64,000 nt of DNA. It comes from Lithospermum erythrorhizon. Its lineage: Eukaryota > Streptophyta > Magnoliopsida > Boraginales > Boraginaceae. A program made the position numbers and the translations under genes. Of the stretch, positions 43,409 to 55,664 are shown piece by piece (the stretch's first letter is position 1; the number at the start of each line of letters is the position of its first letter). Under the pieces are notes generated by a model that was not told the origin of the DNA, did not search any database, and was given only the letters and a program-made list of their open reading frames with translations. The stretch lies in contig JADFUC010000040.1 in the NCBI GenBank assembly GCA_019722365.1, forward strand, positions 496,001 through 560,000, in the 5' to 3' direction.

Positions 43409-46400
43409 TTACAAGGTTTCATGATCACAAGAAAGCAGCGCCTCAGCTGCAGTGTCCACATCATGAGGAAAGAAAACCCTGCACAATACCATTTTCATTA
43501 CAATCTAAATCCACTCCTTGCATTCAAGTTCATCTGTTTTGGTAATCACATTTGGGGGAGTGACCTCATAATCCAAATACGATATCCACACCCCAAATTT
43601 TATTGAATTCTCCTTTTCCCATAAGCTTAAGTGATATTCAATATGAATACATTAATGAAAAAGGTTATTGTAGTTGTGCCATCAAATTTCGGAATCCAAC
43701 AATCAGTGGAGAATGAAAATCACTCTTCTTTCAGATTCCCTTTAAGTGTATATGCTACGAAAAAACATGCTATTTACCTGCAAGTATTGTGATACAGAGT
43801 CTTGCTAAGTTGTCTGATATCAGCAATGCCTTTACAACCGGCCACCACCTCAAGAACTTGACTGAAAAATATTATGTCATAGAACAATAGGTGTTATGTC
43901 AGATGATATCATATATTAGGGACTAGAAGCAATGAATTAGAGGAGATGGATAGATATTTAGGACAATGAAAACAACCCAATAACTAAAAGAAGAATTGAA
44001 AACTCAGAAAAGAAAAGGAAATACAAGTGTCCTCACCGTACTAAACAAGGTTCATTGCGACCTTTTACAATGCATTCCAGGTCATGCCTCTCTTTCTTCT
44101 TGGAAGGCCAAGATGACTTCACATGACTAATCCCTGCATGTGTATTCTTGATTTCGCAATAAGGAGAATCTGTCTCAATCATCATCCTCTCTACAGGGAT
44201 GCCCTTTACAACATCAAGGTTCTCAGAAGTCTTCAAGGAGCAACCATTTACACCTTCATGAATATGTCAAATCATAGAGAAGATAAAGAAGAATGAGATT
44301 ATCAGTTCCACAAAGATCTCAGGTATGAGTTATATTATAGGATGTTCATGACGCACACCTATATAAATGTTAGGAAATGAAAGAAGTTTATCTCGTTCAT
44401 CTGCATTGCCAGTAAAAGAATGTGCAACCCCAGCACAAAACCTGTTGCACAAAATAGGAGCAATTTGAAATTATATGAATTTTACTACAAAAGAATGCAG
44501 AATTTTGTTAGTACTGATGTAAAATTAAGCCAAGACTACACTAGAGGTTACCTTTTTAGCAACAAGTAACCTATTTTACATATTCAAAGAACAAGGATCT
44601 TCATAAATCATAATCTATCCAAGATAAATAATCTATCGAAGAGAAACAAAGTAACTCAAGTCTTCACCAACATCAACTCAAGTCTTCACCATCATCATAA
44701 AATTCTCACGCAATGTAATTAAGATGAATGTGTATGACTTCGAAACAGTGTATGACTACCAAGGATATGAATGGCACTCCAGAACTGACTGACACATAGT
44801 TTGATGATCTTACCTATCCTGTTGTTGACCAACAATTTCACAAAAGTCATCTGCAGCTGCTCGCATGTGAAGGAACATAGGCAGCTTTGTTGCATATGCC
44901 AAGTCAAACTGCTTCTCAAAGTACCTAGACACAGAAACAAGGCAGAATAACTTTATGTCCAAAGTCCAAACAATAGTAATATTGGATTGTAACATGAGAA
45001 AAGTTAAATAGGCATACATAAATACAAATGAGAAGTCATAACACCCATATCCTTTCCCAACTATCCTGTAATAAGATAATATTACTTGAAGCCGAAAACA
45101 TACTTCTTTTGAATGTCTGACGGGCAAAAGTGAAGCCTGTCATAGTCCAATCCACATTCTCCAATTGCCACCACTTTGTTTGAGACAAAATATGAAAGGA
45201 ATAAATAAACACATAGGAGAGAAGAAAAAGAAAAGGTAGGATGAACACAAGACTAGTGAGATAAGCATATACTACCAACACAATAAATTCATGCCACTTG
45301 TCAACATTAATGATTATCAGAGATATTAGTAACTTTTAGCATCAGCTAAAAATTAATTTGCAAAAAAGAAATTTATCATTGTACTATTACTACACTTTAT
45401 TCTGTAATATGAGTTCATTGAAGAGAAAAAAAAAATGAAAGCAGTGAGATGATATTCGGAACTGGAAAAGTAAATGCCTTGAATCAGTTGAATGGGAGAA
45501 TGCAGTCTGTTTTCTATGATTTCACAATTAACATTTAACTTTGGGGCCCCTATTCATCCAAAAATATTCAAAGGAGTATAATGCAAAATGAAGTTTTGAT
45601 ACAATACTTTTCCTTTCTGAATTCCTTCTTTAGCCAATGACAGAAGCGCTTGAAAATGATTCTCTGGATCCCCGCTCTCATCAAATTCCTGTAAAAAAAA
45701 ACACCAAAACCGCTAATATAAGTTCACAAAAGCATGAATTGCCTCGTATGAGAGTAATGAAGCAAAGAAAAAAAGAACATCTCACTTTGCATCTTGTTGG
45801 ATGAACGCCAACTGTGCAAAAAAGCCGAGCTGCAAAATAGGAAGAGAATATCCAACTTAACCAATCACGAACTTCAAAAACAATCACTCTGCTAACTTTT
45901 TATTGAACAACAGCAACAATGGAAAAATTAAAGATAAGTTTCCAATTAGAAAGTAAGTATTGTATGGTCTAACCATCCATCTCTGCTATTGCAAGAGCCT
46001 CTCTGGACTCTTCAAGTGATCCCCCAGTGACCTAATCAACAAAATTAATCAAACTGAACTTAGAATTTCTAAAGAGATCTGTATAGCATTCTAACTTAAC
46101 ACTAAGCAGTACACACTTATGAGGATTACAACTACTCTATTTTTACTTTTTATAAATCTAACGGCTGCTACACCATATCTTCCTATATATCAAGAGCTCT
46201 TATGTGTCTAATGTTCTCATTATACACTTTATAGGTCCCCATTCAACCAGTGATGTAACGTGAACACAGCGAAAAGCAATCAAAATATCATATTCTCATT
46301 CTATTTAAGGCTGCAAACACTCTTTAAAGTCAAACTCGAAGTCCAAACTCACTTCTGAAAGTCCAAGATGAGACAACAGTGCAGTACATGATCAACAATC

Positions 46401-47066
46401 GAAATATACGCATGTAATGAATTCTTCAGCTAAAACAAAACGAACATACAATTATACGATCAACCCCTGCTCGCCAAGCTCTGCTAAGAACAGCTTGAAT
46501 ATCAGCTACATGATATTGCTTACCATTATAGATTCCTTTAAACATCCCATCTGCATTTAGAATTTCTCACTTAAGCAAAATCACAAAAAACACTCCCTCC
46601 ATCCCAACAAGATTGTCAAATTTTATTTTCAATCATCAAAAGCAACAAACTTTACACTTAACTTACACACTTAACATTAATTCGAATCAAAATTATCATG
46701 CCAATAGTAAATTACGTTAAAAATACTATATTTTCATAAATTTTCACCAAATATTACACAAACACATAAAAAAGATCAAATTTTTAAAGCAACACATTAA
46801 AACTAAAAACTTGAAAATCTTATTGGGATGGACTACAAAACTAACACAAATAATATAACTCATATTTTGTTTTACCTGTTAAATTAACTGCTATATCTGC
46901 TCAATTCAAGTTCGCCAATGCATCAACAAACATCAAGTTAGAAAATATAATAATAAGCATAACTATAAACATAATTAAATAATGCAACTATGCAAACACA
47001 AATATATATATAAGTAAAAATATGAATAAATGTGAATATCTTGCCTATCATTTTTATGGATGCCAT
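43409..47066 (-). CDS. TatD-family metal-dependent DNase
   Basis: TatD proteins are amidohydrolase-fold nucleases with two metals, linked to DNA degradation and repair. Twelve exons read on the minus strand: 47045-47066, 46876-46896, 46450-46550, 45974-46031, 45786-45829, 45608-45688, 45104-45173, 44814-44924, 44359-44441, 44037-44253, 43778-43861, 43409-43478. Motifs in order: [31 protein letters not shown] (metal Glu), PMFLHMRAA (His), VAHSFTGNA (His), [10 protein letters not shown] (Asp), LYHNTCRVFFP and a C-terminus ending CDHETL. About 320 residues, the normal plant length. Oddities: exon 1 uses a GC donor; exon 2 is a 21-nt microexon; and with GT-AG splicing exon 6 to exon 7 is one base short, so the frame would break at [10 protein letters not shown]. 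The gene may therefore be functional with an unusual junction, recently broken, or affected by a one-base consensus error. Confidence 0.82.
46589..46836. mobile_element. Stowaway MITE in TatD-gene intron 2
   Basis: The left end CTCCCTCCATCCCAACAAG and right end CTTATTGGGATGGACTAC are inverted partners over about 17 bases. The length is about 248 bp with an AT-rich interior. It lies inside the intron between the 21-nt microexon and exon 3. Confidence 0.75.
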
Positions 47067-49155
47067 AGTGGGTAAATCACAACTTTGGTCCTTTTTTTTT
47101 TTTTTTAAGTTTTGGATCAATAATTGGTTTCTAAATTATTGTTAAGTCTTAAGAGGAGGGAAATTGATTGAAGGTCCAAAAGCCCCAATGTGATCACTTG
47201 AGTCGTGGTTCGGTGTAGGATGGTAGGTGGGGTTTTATAAAAAAATTTTAAAAAGCCCCAATGTGATCGCAGTTTAGGGCCTGGAGGTGGGTCGTCCACC
47301 AGTGGAGCCGGACCAAGTAGCCTGTCACGAGTTCGAGGGTGCAGGTCCTTATTTGGAGATTTGAATTTTCGGCTAAGTTAGAATAGTAAGATGCTCCGAT
47401 TATTGAATCGATTTATCGAAATAGTATTTTGTGTTATACTTTGAAATGTTATAAACAACTAATATTTGTTGCTATATAACAAAGTAATAAGATTATATGT
47501 AAATTTTTTTATTTTATTTAAACATATTATACAAGTTGCTTTCAGCACGTTATATTTTAAACACAAAATATTGATAAAGAAATTCTGATTATATTAGCAA
47601 TATTATTATTTTACAAATAATAGAACTGATTATTTAAATAATATATTGATCTCGTCCCCAATCTTTATTAAATATATTATTGATACTATATAAATATTTA
47701 AGTACTTTCTGTCATTATACGTTGAAGAATATTCAACATTAAACTAACAGCTTTATCCATATAATTAAAACTAGAATACAATCTTATTCTTTGTAATATT
47801 ATCATGAATATTTCTCTTTTAATAATATATTATTTCACAGAAATAACTTTTTATATATTAATGAATCTTTATGTTGTTATTTATTTCTTATCTGATCTTT
47901 GAAATAAGCTACGTGATTTAAAATAAAATCGTTTGAATTATTTAGCGAGAAGGATAATATATCGAATAAGAATAATATATTAAAATATCACAGAATAAAA
48001 GTTATTTAGTATTAATTTGAAGGATAATATATTAAATAATCACAAATAAAGTTATCTATCGAATAATCACAAAACATTAATTTGAATGATAATATATCCA
48101 AATAAATACAAAAATCTATCAATATCTTGAAATAGTTTTAATTAGAAATATATTTTATTATTTGAAGGATAATATATTATTCTTGATACTTAAATAAACT
48201 TTTCGTGATTTAAATAGAATTATTTTAATTATTTCTTTGAAATAGTCTTTAATTACAAATATCTTTTATTATATAAAGGATAATATATTATTGAATGCTT
48301 TATCTTTTTTATTTATATATTATTTGAAATGAAATAAACGATTAATTATTATCTGGCGTGATATGAATCGTCGAGCAAAAGCGCGATGTTTTACCAAGTA
48401 CAACACGCAAGGCGTAAGGTTGAATCTGAGGCTTTGGTGAGGCGTAAGCAATTCGGCGCGATAAACTTTGTCCGACGGGGGATTATTAAGCGATCCACAG
48501 TATTTGTGGGGATAGCGAGCCGGGATAGAGCCAGAATCTTAGAATTTTTTGTGGGCTCTAACCGGGCCTTGGGTCCGATCCATTGCCCCCGTACCTCCGA
48601 TAACAGCCACCCGTATATATAATATATATATACGTGTGTGTCAATGTACGTTTGTATCTAGCGTTGTAGTCAACATCTCATTTGGAAATTGATGTAGGCA
48701 TGAAGCTGCTCGATTCTTCACTTATTTAATTTAATAAAAGTTTGTTTGTTTTTTCAACAAAAAAATATTAAGGTGAGATGTAACCATCAATGCCAGCACA
48801 TGCATCATCACAAATGGAGGGGAACAGGCGGTATGTAAGGAGAGAGTTATCAGTGAGCAATCTTTGCTTTTCCCCTACAACCATCTAACAAAAATTAGAT
48901 GCATAGTTAGAATTTGATGAATTTCAAAGTCCAATAATAATTGTGTGATAATGGAATGTTATGTTATGATATTTTGTACGTCATTTAAGTAGTTTTCAAG
49001 ACTTCCATCACTCATTCACACCAATTTAGGTAGTAGTGATAAATAAAGGCTCCCCCACCTTCTCATAATCATAAAATTCATATTTCATCAACCCCTTTTT
49101 TATTCACACCTTTTCTCCATCTGTTGTCGGCAGATCTCTCTATCTTCTATCAGAA
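47067..49155. other. Intergenic, repeat-derived
   Basis: 47120-47340 holds a short duplication of 'aaagccccaatgtgatc' (near 47179 and 47253). From 47560 to 48330 many copies of 'gaaggataatatatt' alternate with 'aattatttgaa(t/g)' in an AT-rich satellite-like block. 48355-48620 is unusually GC-rich, with no gene recognised; it resembles a decayed LTR end. The last 300 bases are the HIPP promoter. Confidence 0.5.
47930..48330. repeat. Short AT-rich interspersed repeat 'ggataatatatt'
   Basis: The motif GGATAATATAT(T/C) recurs at about 47952, 48022, 48087, 48167 and 48280, each preceded by a TTGAA- or AAG-type run. Spacing is irregular, 60-115 bases. It reads as an old, diverged satellite or a repetitive LTR interior. 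Confidence 0.5.
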
Positions 49156-50763
49156 ATGGCAGCTGAAAAGGTAATGTTCATTAGTTGCCTTGAATATTTT
49201 CATATGATCTTTTATTATGTTTTGTGCTCAAAATATGAGTAATAGTTTTTTTCTTCTTCTTGATTTCTAACTTTACTACATGTATTTTTCGATAACGAGA
49301 TGTATGTTTGATGTATGGAATTGAAATGGAATTCGAGGAAAGCTCTATCAAAAGTTCAAAACTTGTATTGAGTTTTCCTCCGATTTCATTGTTCGAACTA
49401 ACATACCTAAATTATATTCCTGATCGATCTTTTACTTGTGATCAGACAACTGTGATGGTGTTAAAGGTTGATCTTCAATGCCCATGTTGCTACAAGAAAA
49501 TCAAGAAAATTCTTTGCAAATTTCCTCGTGAGTTATTTATCTCTAGCAAGTTAACTACTACCGTTAATGATTCGCACAACTTTTAACTTTTTATTAAAGA
49601 AAAGATTCGTACTATAGTCATGATATTTCGGTTATTTCCATGTAATAGAACAAGAAGTTTATATTCTCTAGGTGTTGAATATTTATTTATTTATCATTCA
49701 ACCACTAACACATAAAATATATGGTGAATAGTTTAAGAACTTTTGCACTTCATATAGGATTCATATATATATAGGATCAATTTGGATATATCCTACATAT
49801 TTTGATTTTTAATTTTTCACATGTGTAAGATTGCTTGTATCCGACCCCTTCATCTTGCTCCTGTAAAAGTCTCTTCATAAACATTGTGATATATTATTAT
49901 TGTGATGTTGTAAGAAAAAAATTAAATATCATCAAATTTGAGCTTTTAAGTGATTACTCAGAAACATCCAATGCATAATCAAATAATTCTTCATGTATTT
50001 GATATATTTTGTGTTTGATGGTGATGATGATGTAAAAAGGATAAGAAAGATTGAGTTGATCTTCTTTTGTGTGTGTTTATGGACAAGAGAGATCAGAGAT
50101 CAAGTGTACGACGAAAAGGCAAATGAAGTGACAATAACAGTTGTGTGTTGTAGTCCTGAAAAGATTCGTGACAAATTATGTTCTAAAGGTGGCAAAATTA
50201 TCAAAAGTATTGATATTAAAGAGCCCCCTAAAAAGCCCAACAACCCCCCTCCACAACCTGAAAAGCCCAAAGAGGCCCCAAAACCTCCTCCTAAAGAGCC
50301 TGAAAAGCCCAAAGAAGCCCCTAAACCCCCTCCTAAAGAGCCTGAAAAGCCCAAAGAAGCCCCTAAACCCCCTATTAAAGAGCCTGAAAAGCCCAAAGAA
50401 GCCCCTAAACCTCCTCCTAAAGAGCTTGAAAAGCCCAAAGAGGCCCCAAAACCCAAAGAGGCACCAACTCCCCCTCCCCCACAAAAAACACCTGGTCCAC
50501 CCCAATTTATGCCCCCTCAAGAAATGTTCCCAGCTCATTGTTTTCCACAACCACAAGTAGTACCAACAGGTTGTTGTTGTGGGCCATGTTATAATGGGCT
50601 TTCAGGTGGGCCTTGTTATTATGGAGGCGGCGGTGGCGGCGGCTATGGAGGAAGGCCTGTACCACCTCCACCAACCTATGATTATAATTATGGAAGGCCT
50701 TGTTATGTTAGCAGTTGTGAGTACTTTAGTGAAGAGAATCCTCAAGGTTGTTTTATTATGTAA
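49156..50763 (+). CDS. Heavy-metal-associated isoprenylated plant protein (HIPP)
   Basis: HIPPs are metallochaperone-like proteins that bind heavy metals through an HMA domain and anchor to membranes by prenylation. Three exons join in frame: 49156-49170 (MAAEK), 49446-49527, 50090-50763, giving 256 residues. The HMA domain (8-70) opens VMVLKVDLQCPCCYKKI with a CPCC site at 17-20 and continues FPQIRDQVYDEKANEVTI. Next is a proline-lysine-glutamate tract (about 75-165), built from four near-perfect 14-residue units of the EPEKPKEAPKPPPK type. Then come a Pro/Cys/Gly/Tyr-rich part and a CFIM ending, a CaaX box likely to be prenylated. The exon 3 acceptor at ACAAGAG is chosen because it restores the family's FPQIRDQVYDE. 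The layout fits the proline-rich Pi21-like subgroup. No break is seen. Confidence 0.9.
50250..50460 (+). repeat. 42-bp coding tandem repeat in HIPP
   Basis: Four copies of a 42-base unit encode EPEKPKEAPKPPPK with single changes (one copy PPIK, one copy ELEK). High identity between units, including at silent positions, suggests recent expansion and probable length variation between individuals. Confidence 0.85.
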
Positions 50764-52343
50764 TGCATGGTTATGCTTTAAATTGCAATTTTACAAGGGT
50801 AAGCAAGCTAGTTTTCTTAGTATTTCCTTATTTGATTTGTATAAAAATATACAAATGACTTTCTCATTGATAGAGAACACTATACAATAAATGCTTAGTT
50901 ACCATCATTAAGATGTCATACTTATGTTTGTAACATTTGTTACCGAATTGTTTTGGGTCATGTGTGAAACTTTCTTTTCTTTTTGTTATAGAATATGATG
51001 CAAATACTAAATTTCACTAGCCTTTGTGATTTTTCTAATTTTGTAGCACTTTATGTATCCTATGATCAATTGATCATGTTGTAATGGATTGATTATATAC
51101 GATATTTTATGAATAAATGAGTAGTTATTATGTGAACCACACGATTGTCTAATTCTAATCCTAATCATCTACAATATCATTACATATTATTAATTTATGT
51201 TTGTTTAAGTTCATTTGGAAGGTCAACATACAAATGCAAGTATTTAAGTTCATTACATATTATTGATTCATCAAAAACCATACACTAGAAGCAAAAAAAA
51301 GTAGTTACTACGAATCCATTAGTACTTGGCTCAATAACTTATATTGCACAAATATTATGAACCATAAAAATCATGATTGAATTGAATCCATTGTGAGCTC
51401 TAGAATTTGCAAATGGGAATATTTTTTCATTCATGCAAGTTGAATTAACAACGAACATAATTTGTTGGCAATACCCATGATACCATAGTCACTTAAATGG
51501 GATGTTGTACAAGGTTCCCTCTACCGACATATGAACTACAACAATTTTGAATAAATCAAAGGCGGGCCATCACAGATTTGACTTGTTTGGACTACTCAAT
51601 ATTGTCCTGCCTCCAACTTAAAAACAAAAAACCTTGGTGTAAGATAAGGGACATCTAGATTATTTATATGCTTTGTCTCAAGTCTGAACATAAAAGTCCT
51701 CTCCAACGATCAAATCATAATTTTTATGTAGGTAAAACAGAAAGAATTGATAACACATAAATAAGAATAAATATAAAAACTCTGGGAGAACAGATTTTAT
51801 ATGTGGCCAAACAAAAAGCGGGACTTCACTGAAAGAAAAGGAAATGATCGGAGTGGATCCTATATATGTTTCATGCATGTATATTATTCACAATACAAAT
51901 TAAATGATATTATTAAGTATAATTTTCTAATACTCTATATAATTTATATATAAATTATTGTAGCTCTACTATATATAATAGAGTTTCGCATAAATTTCTA
52001 TAAAAAATTAACAACAAAAAAAAACGATATGTTCCCTTGTTGTAATGGTTGACTATCATAGTATCATCCATGCTACAATAATCATTCAAATCAAAGCATG
52101 ATGCATGGTAGATAACATGATGCATTAAGATTTTCGTGTTGATTTGGATTTCATAATGTATCCTATCAGATGTAATAATTAAATATTCCCAAATTATGTT
52201 AATGTAAAAGTTGGAGTAAATGGAATTGGCTAATGAGAGTTTGATTTCATCGTGGTTAAGTTGATACGTCATGATCACTTGATGGTGGCTTTAATTATCC
52301 TCACCAGTAAGTATAATAATGATCATCGTCTCATCCTTTAAAA

Positions 52344-52364
52344 TATATATATATATATATATTT
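52344..52364. repeat. TA microsatellite
   Basis: An uninterrupted run of about ten TA units before 'ttggtaagatcccg'. Confidence 0.85.
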
Positions 52365-52408
52365 GGTAAGATCCCGTTTTATTTTATTTTACATATTTTG
52401 GCGTTGGT

Positions 52409-52580
52409 TTTAGCTTAGTGGCCAAGGCATAGTGAGCATAGGGACCTACATGCTGACACTATTGCATGGTAATGGTAATAACATCATCAATTATTGTTTT
52501 GTGTTGGTTCAGTCGTATTTGTCGAATTTCGTATTGAGTGAGCAAAGGGAAGTTGAGTCCATGGCCGATTAGTGTCGCGA
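52409..52580 (+). repeat. SINE-like tRNA-derived head
   Basis: TTTTAGCTTAGTGGCCAAGG is a strong match to the tRNA A-box pattern TRGCNNAGTGG. The expected B-box is weak (GTTGAGTCC near 52551-52559), so this may be a degraded SINE. Confidence 0.4.
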
Positions 52581-52799
52581 TTCATATACATTATAGGCGT
52601 GGGTAGCGTAGGATCGCCTTGGTTTCGCGGATTTGAGCTTTATGCGTCAGAGGTATCGTTTAGTGAATGATAAATACTCGTATAACCCAGCTTTTAATCT
52701 GCTCATATACGCTACAAAAGTGTAAATCAAATAAGATGTTTCTTGTTTTTGGGGAAGACTAAAAGCCCCTGAAGAATGAAGTTATATAATTTCGAGGCG

Positions 52800-53935
52800 T
52801 GTAATGATGATGAATTAACTAGAAGTAATAAGGTATCATTAGAGATTCTTGAATTTTATTATTCTTCAATTTTTATGTAAATGATTAAGTAGAATTAAAG
52901 AAATATCATGGAAGTTATATGAATTTTAACATTTCTTGATTTTTATGTAAAAAATAAATAGAATTAAGAAGGTATGAAATGGTAGGAGATTAAAAAGGTA
53001 TCGTGGGGAAGTCACGTGAATTTTTTATATAATTAAATAAAATTAAGGAGGCCATAGTGAGATGCGTGAATTTGATCATTTCTTCAATTTTTATGTAAAT
53101 GATTAAATAGAATTATGAAGATACCATGGAAGTTACATCACTTTTAATATTTCTTCAATATTTATGTAAAGAATTAAATAGAATTAAGAAAGTATCATGG
53201 GAGTTATATGAATTTTTATGTAAATGATTATATAGAATTAAGAAATATTAGCAAAGAGTTAATTGAATTTTACATGTAAATGATTAAATAAAATATATTA
53301 TGGGAGTTCCGTGAATTTTAAAAAATAAAATAGAATTAAAGAAAGGTAATCGTAGAATTAAGAAGGTATGATGTGAGTTAATGAATTTTTATATAATAAT
53401 TAAATAGAATTAAGAAGGTATCATCGGAGTTACATGAATTTGATAATTTCTTCAATTTTTATATAAATGATTAAATAGAATTAAGAAGGTATCATAGAAG
53501 TTACATGAATTTTAACATTCTTCAAATTTTTATGCCAAGAAGCTAAATAGAATTAAGAAGGTATCGTAGAATAAAATGAATTTTTATGTAAATGATTAAA
53601 TATAATTAAGAAGAAGGTATCGTGGGAGTTCATGAATTTTATCATTTTGTGTAAATGATTAAGGTCGAATTAAGAAAGTATCATGGAGTTACATTACTTT
53701 TTATCATTATTTAATTTTATATAAATTAAAGATTGAAGAACATATGAATATAGGAAATAAGGCATGTAAATATTTTACTTTTAGAAGCGAGAATACTAAA
53801 TATTTAATAAAATAATAAATAAAATGTTATATTTATTATATTTTACTACCAATAAAAATTTACATTAAAATCCATATACGTATAATTAACAAGGTATCAT
53901 CGAAGTCATGAATTTTATAATTTCTTTAATTTTAT
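52800..53935. repeat. AT-rich minisatellite, unit about 70 bp
   Basis: About a dozen imperfect units each contain, in order, AATTAAGAAGGTATCATGG, then AGTTACATGAATTTTA, then TTCTTCAATTTTTATGTAAA, then TGATTAAATAG. Units vary from about 55 to 90 bases through deletions of one or two of the blocks. The array is nearly continuous from 52800 to 53700, with an outlying copy at 53885-53935. Confidence 0.85.
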
Positions 53936-54916
53936 ATGGCCCAAAATATTAAACTATGAATATAGAACACTTTCTAGTATGCAAAATAAAAAAATCATGT
54001 TGTAACTTTTAATTAAATTTGAGCAATACATGTTTGATTATATATACATTAGAATAAAAATATATTTTAAAAATATATTTTTATAATATAACTAAATCCA
54101 TTACAAGTTCAATTTAGTCGATGCGGTGAAATATAAATAATATATATATGTAATTTGCTAAATTTGTAATTACAACTCATTAAAATGCTTAAAATTTACA
54201 TATGCCATTTAGTCGTGCTTTTGAGCTAATTATAAAAAAAATTAATGATAATTAAATAATTAAAATTAATAATTATATTTATGTATTTATATACGTTGTT
54301 ATTATAACTCGTTAAAATCTTTGAAAGTTACGTTAGTCACCGTTATTTGTAGTTTGAGGGATTCACGTATTATTTGTTCCTAAAAATAACAAATTATTTT
54401 TATATTAAGTATTATCTGATTTGACGTACCGAATGCCCAGGAGAGCGATATCAGCACATTAGTTTTCTTAGGATGTTCACGTATTGTTGAAATTTATTTA
54501 TGAAATTTCGTAATATTGTTATGTTGAGTAAAAAGCAATAGAAATCTTGGAGTGATATTTCTTTACTTTAACTCTTGGTATATTTTCAATTTAATAATTT
54601 TTAGGTAATTTCTCCAAATATACGTATACATTTTTTGGATCGAGGCTCCGCTTTATTTTTTTGGATTGAATTCTTGATCAATTATATTATCAATGAGTTA
54701 TCGTTCTATTAGACATTTTAGAGTAAATAAAAAGATTGATTATAGGTTGATGTTTATATTGATTAATTTAATATACTAATAAAATTTAATATTTATGTTG
54801 TTAAATCAATTCTTGTAATATAAATATTTTTAGATTTAAGATTGTTAACGTCTGGCCTTAATAATATTTTCTTGGTGACCATAAGTATTAAGGTTGTAGT
54901 AATAATGTAAGAAGTT

Positions 54917-54918
<2 letters not shown>

Positions 54919-54962
<44 letters not shown>

Positions 54963-54980
54963 TATATATATATATATATT
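54919..54980. repeat. TA microsatellite, about 60 bp
   Basis: About 21 TA/AT units at 54919-54961, then 'ctatatatatatatatatt'. It is the longest pure dinucleotide tract of the window. Confidence 0.9.
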
Positions 54981-55127
54981 ATATGAAATCAAGTTACAAT
55001 TTAATACTTATCTCTTTCACTGGCTACGGATGGCTTCAAAGGGCTTGATCAGGTCATATTGTATTGGAATGAATACCGATTCCAAAAAATGTCTCAACTA
55101 GCGAAGAAATGTAATTTTAATATACAC

Positions 55128-55215
55128 ATATACAAGTCTAGTTACATACAATGAAGTGAATGAACTAACAATACAATATACAAGTCTAGTTACATACAAT
55201 GAACTAACAATAATA
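55128..55215 (+). repeat. Short tandem duplication, about 50-bp period
   Basis: The string 'tacaagtctagttacatac' followed by 'aatgaa' and 'ctaacaata' occurs at about 55130 and again at 55178. The first copy contains a small extra 'gtgaatga'. Confidence 0.8.
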
Positions 55216-55514
55216 GGGAAACAATACTATTTTATCTTATAATTTCAAATTTTTAGACATTTAATTTATGTTTAAGCGATTAAGATGTCTTCTGATTGAG
55301 ACTTCAATCTATATTTTGACATGGCAATTCTACAATTTTACAGCATATTTGCGACCTTTTGACATTTATGATCAAAGTGCAATTTCTTCCATTATATGTC
55401 ATTATTAGAGATCATTTTTGCAATTAACACCACTTTCATCAATCATTATGCATAAGGTTGGTCACACATCCATTGTGGGACTCCACGATTGTGATTAATC
55501 ACCGCTTAGGATGA

Positions 55515-55520
55515 TGGACA

Positions 55521-55552
<32 letters not shown>
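55515..55552. repeat. ATT microsatellite
   Basis: About 12 consecutive TTA units between 'ggacaa' and 'tcagtaatagg'. Confidence 0.85.
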
Positions 55553-55664
55553 CAGTAATAGGAAGGTAAGACAATTTCATTCCAAGCACTCTTTCTTCTT
55601 GCCTTTTAAAACGACAGAAAACGATATTGTCCATACCCCATTTTTATTTGTTTAATATTATTGA

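Noticed and set aside
50100..50556. Long antisense and alternative-frame open frames over the HIPP repeat
   Set aside because: They follow from the 42-base period of the proline repeat and have no start context or homology.
54919..54980. Possible CRISPR-like or origin-like array
   Set aside because: It is a plain TA microsatellite in a plant genome; there are no spaced repeats.
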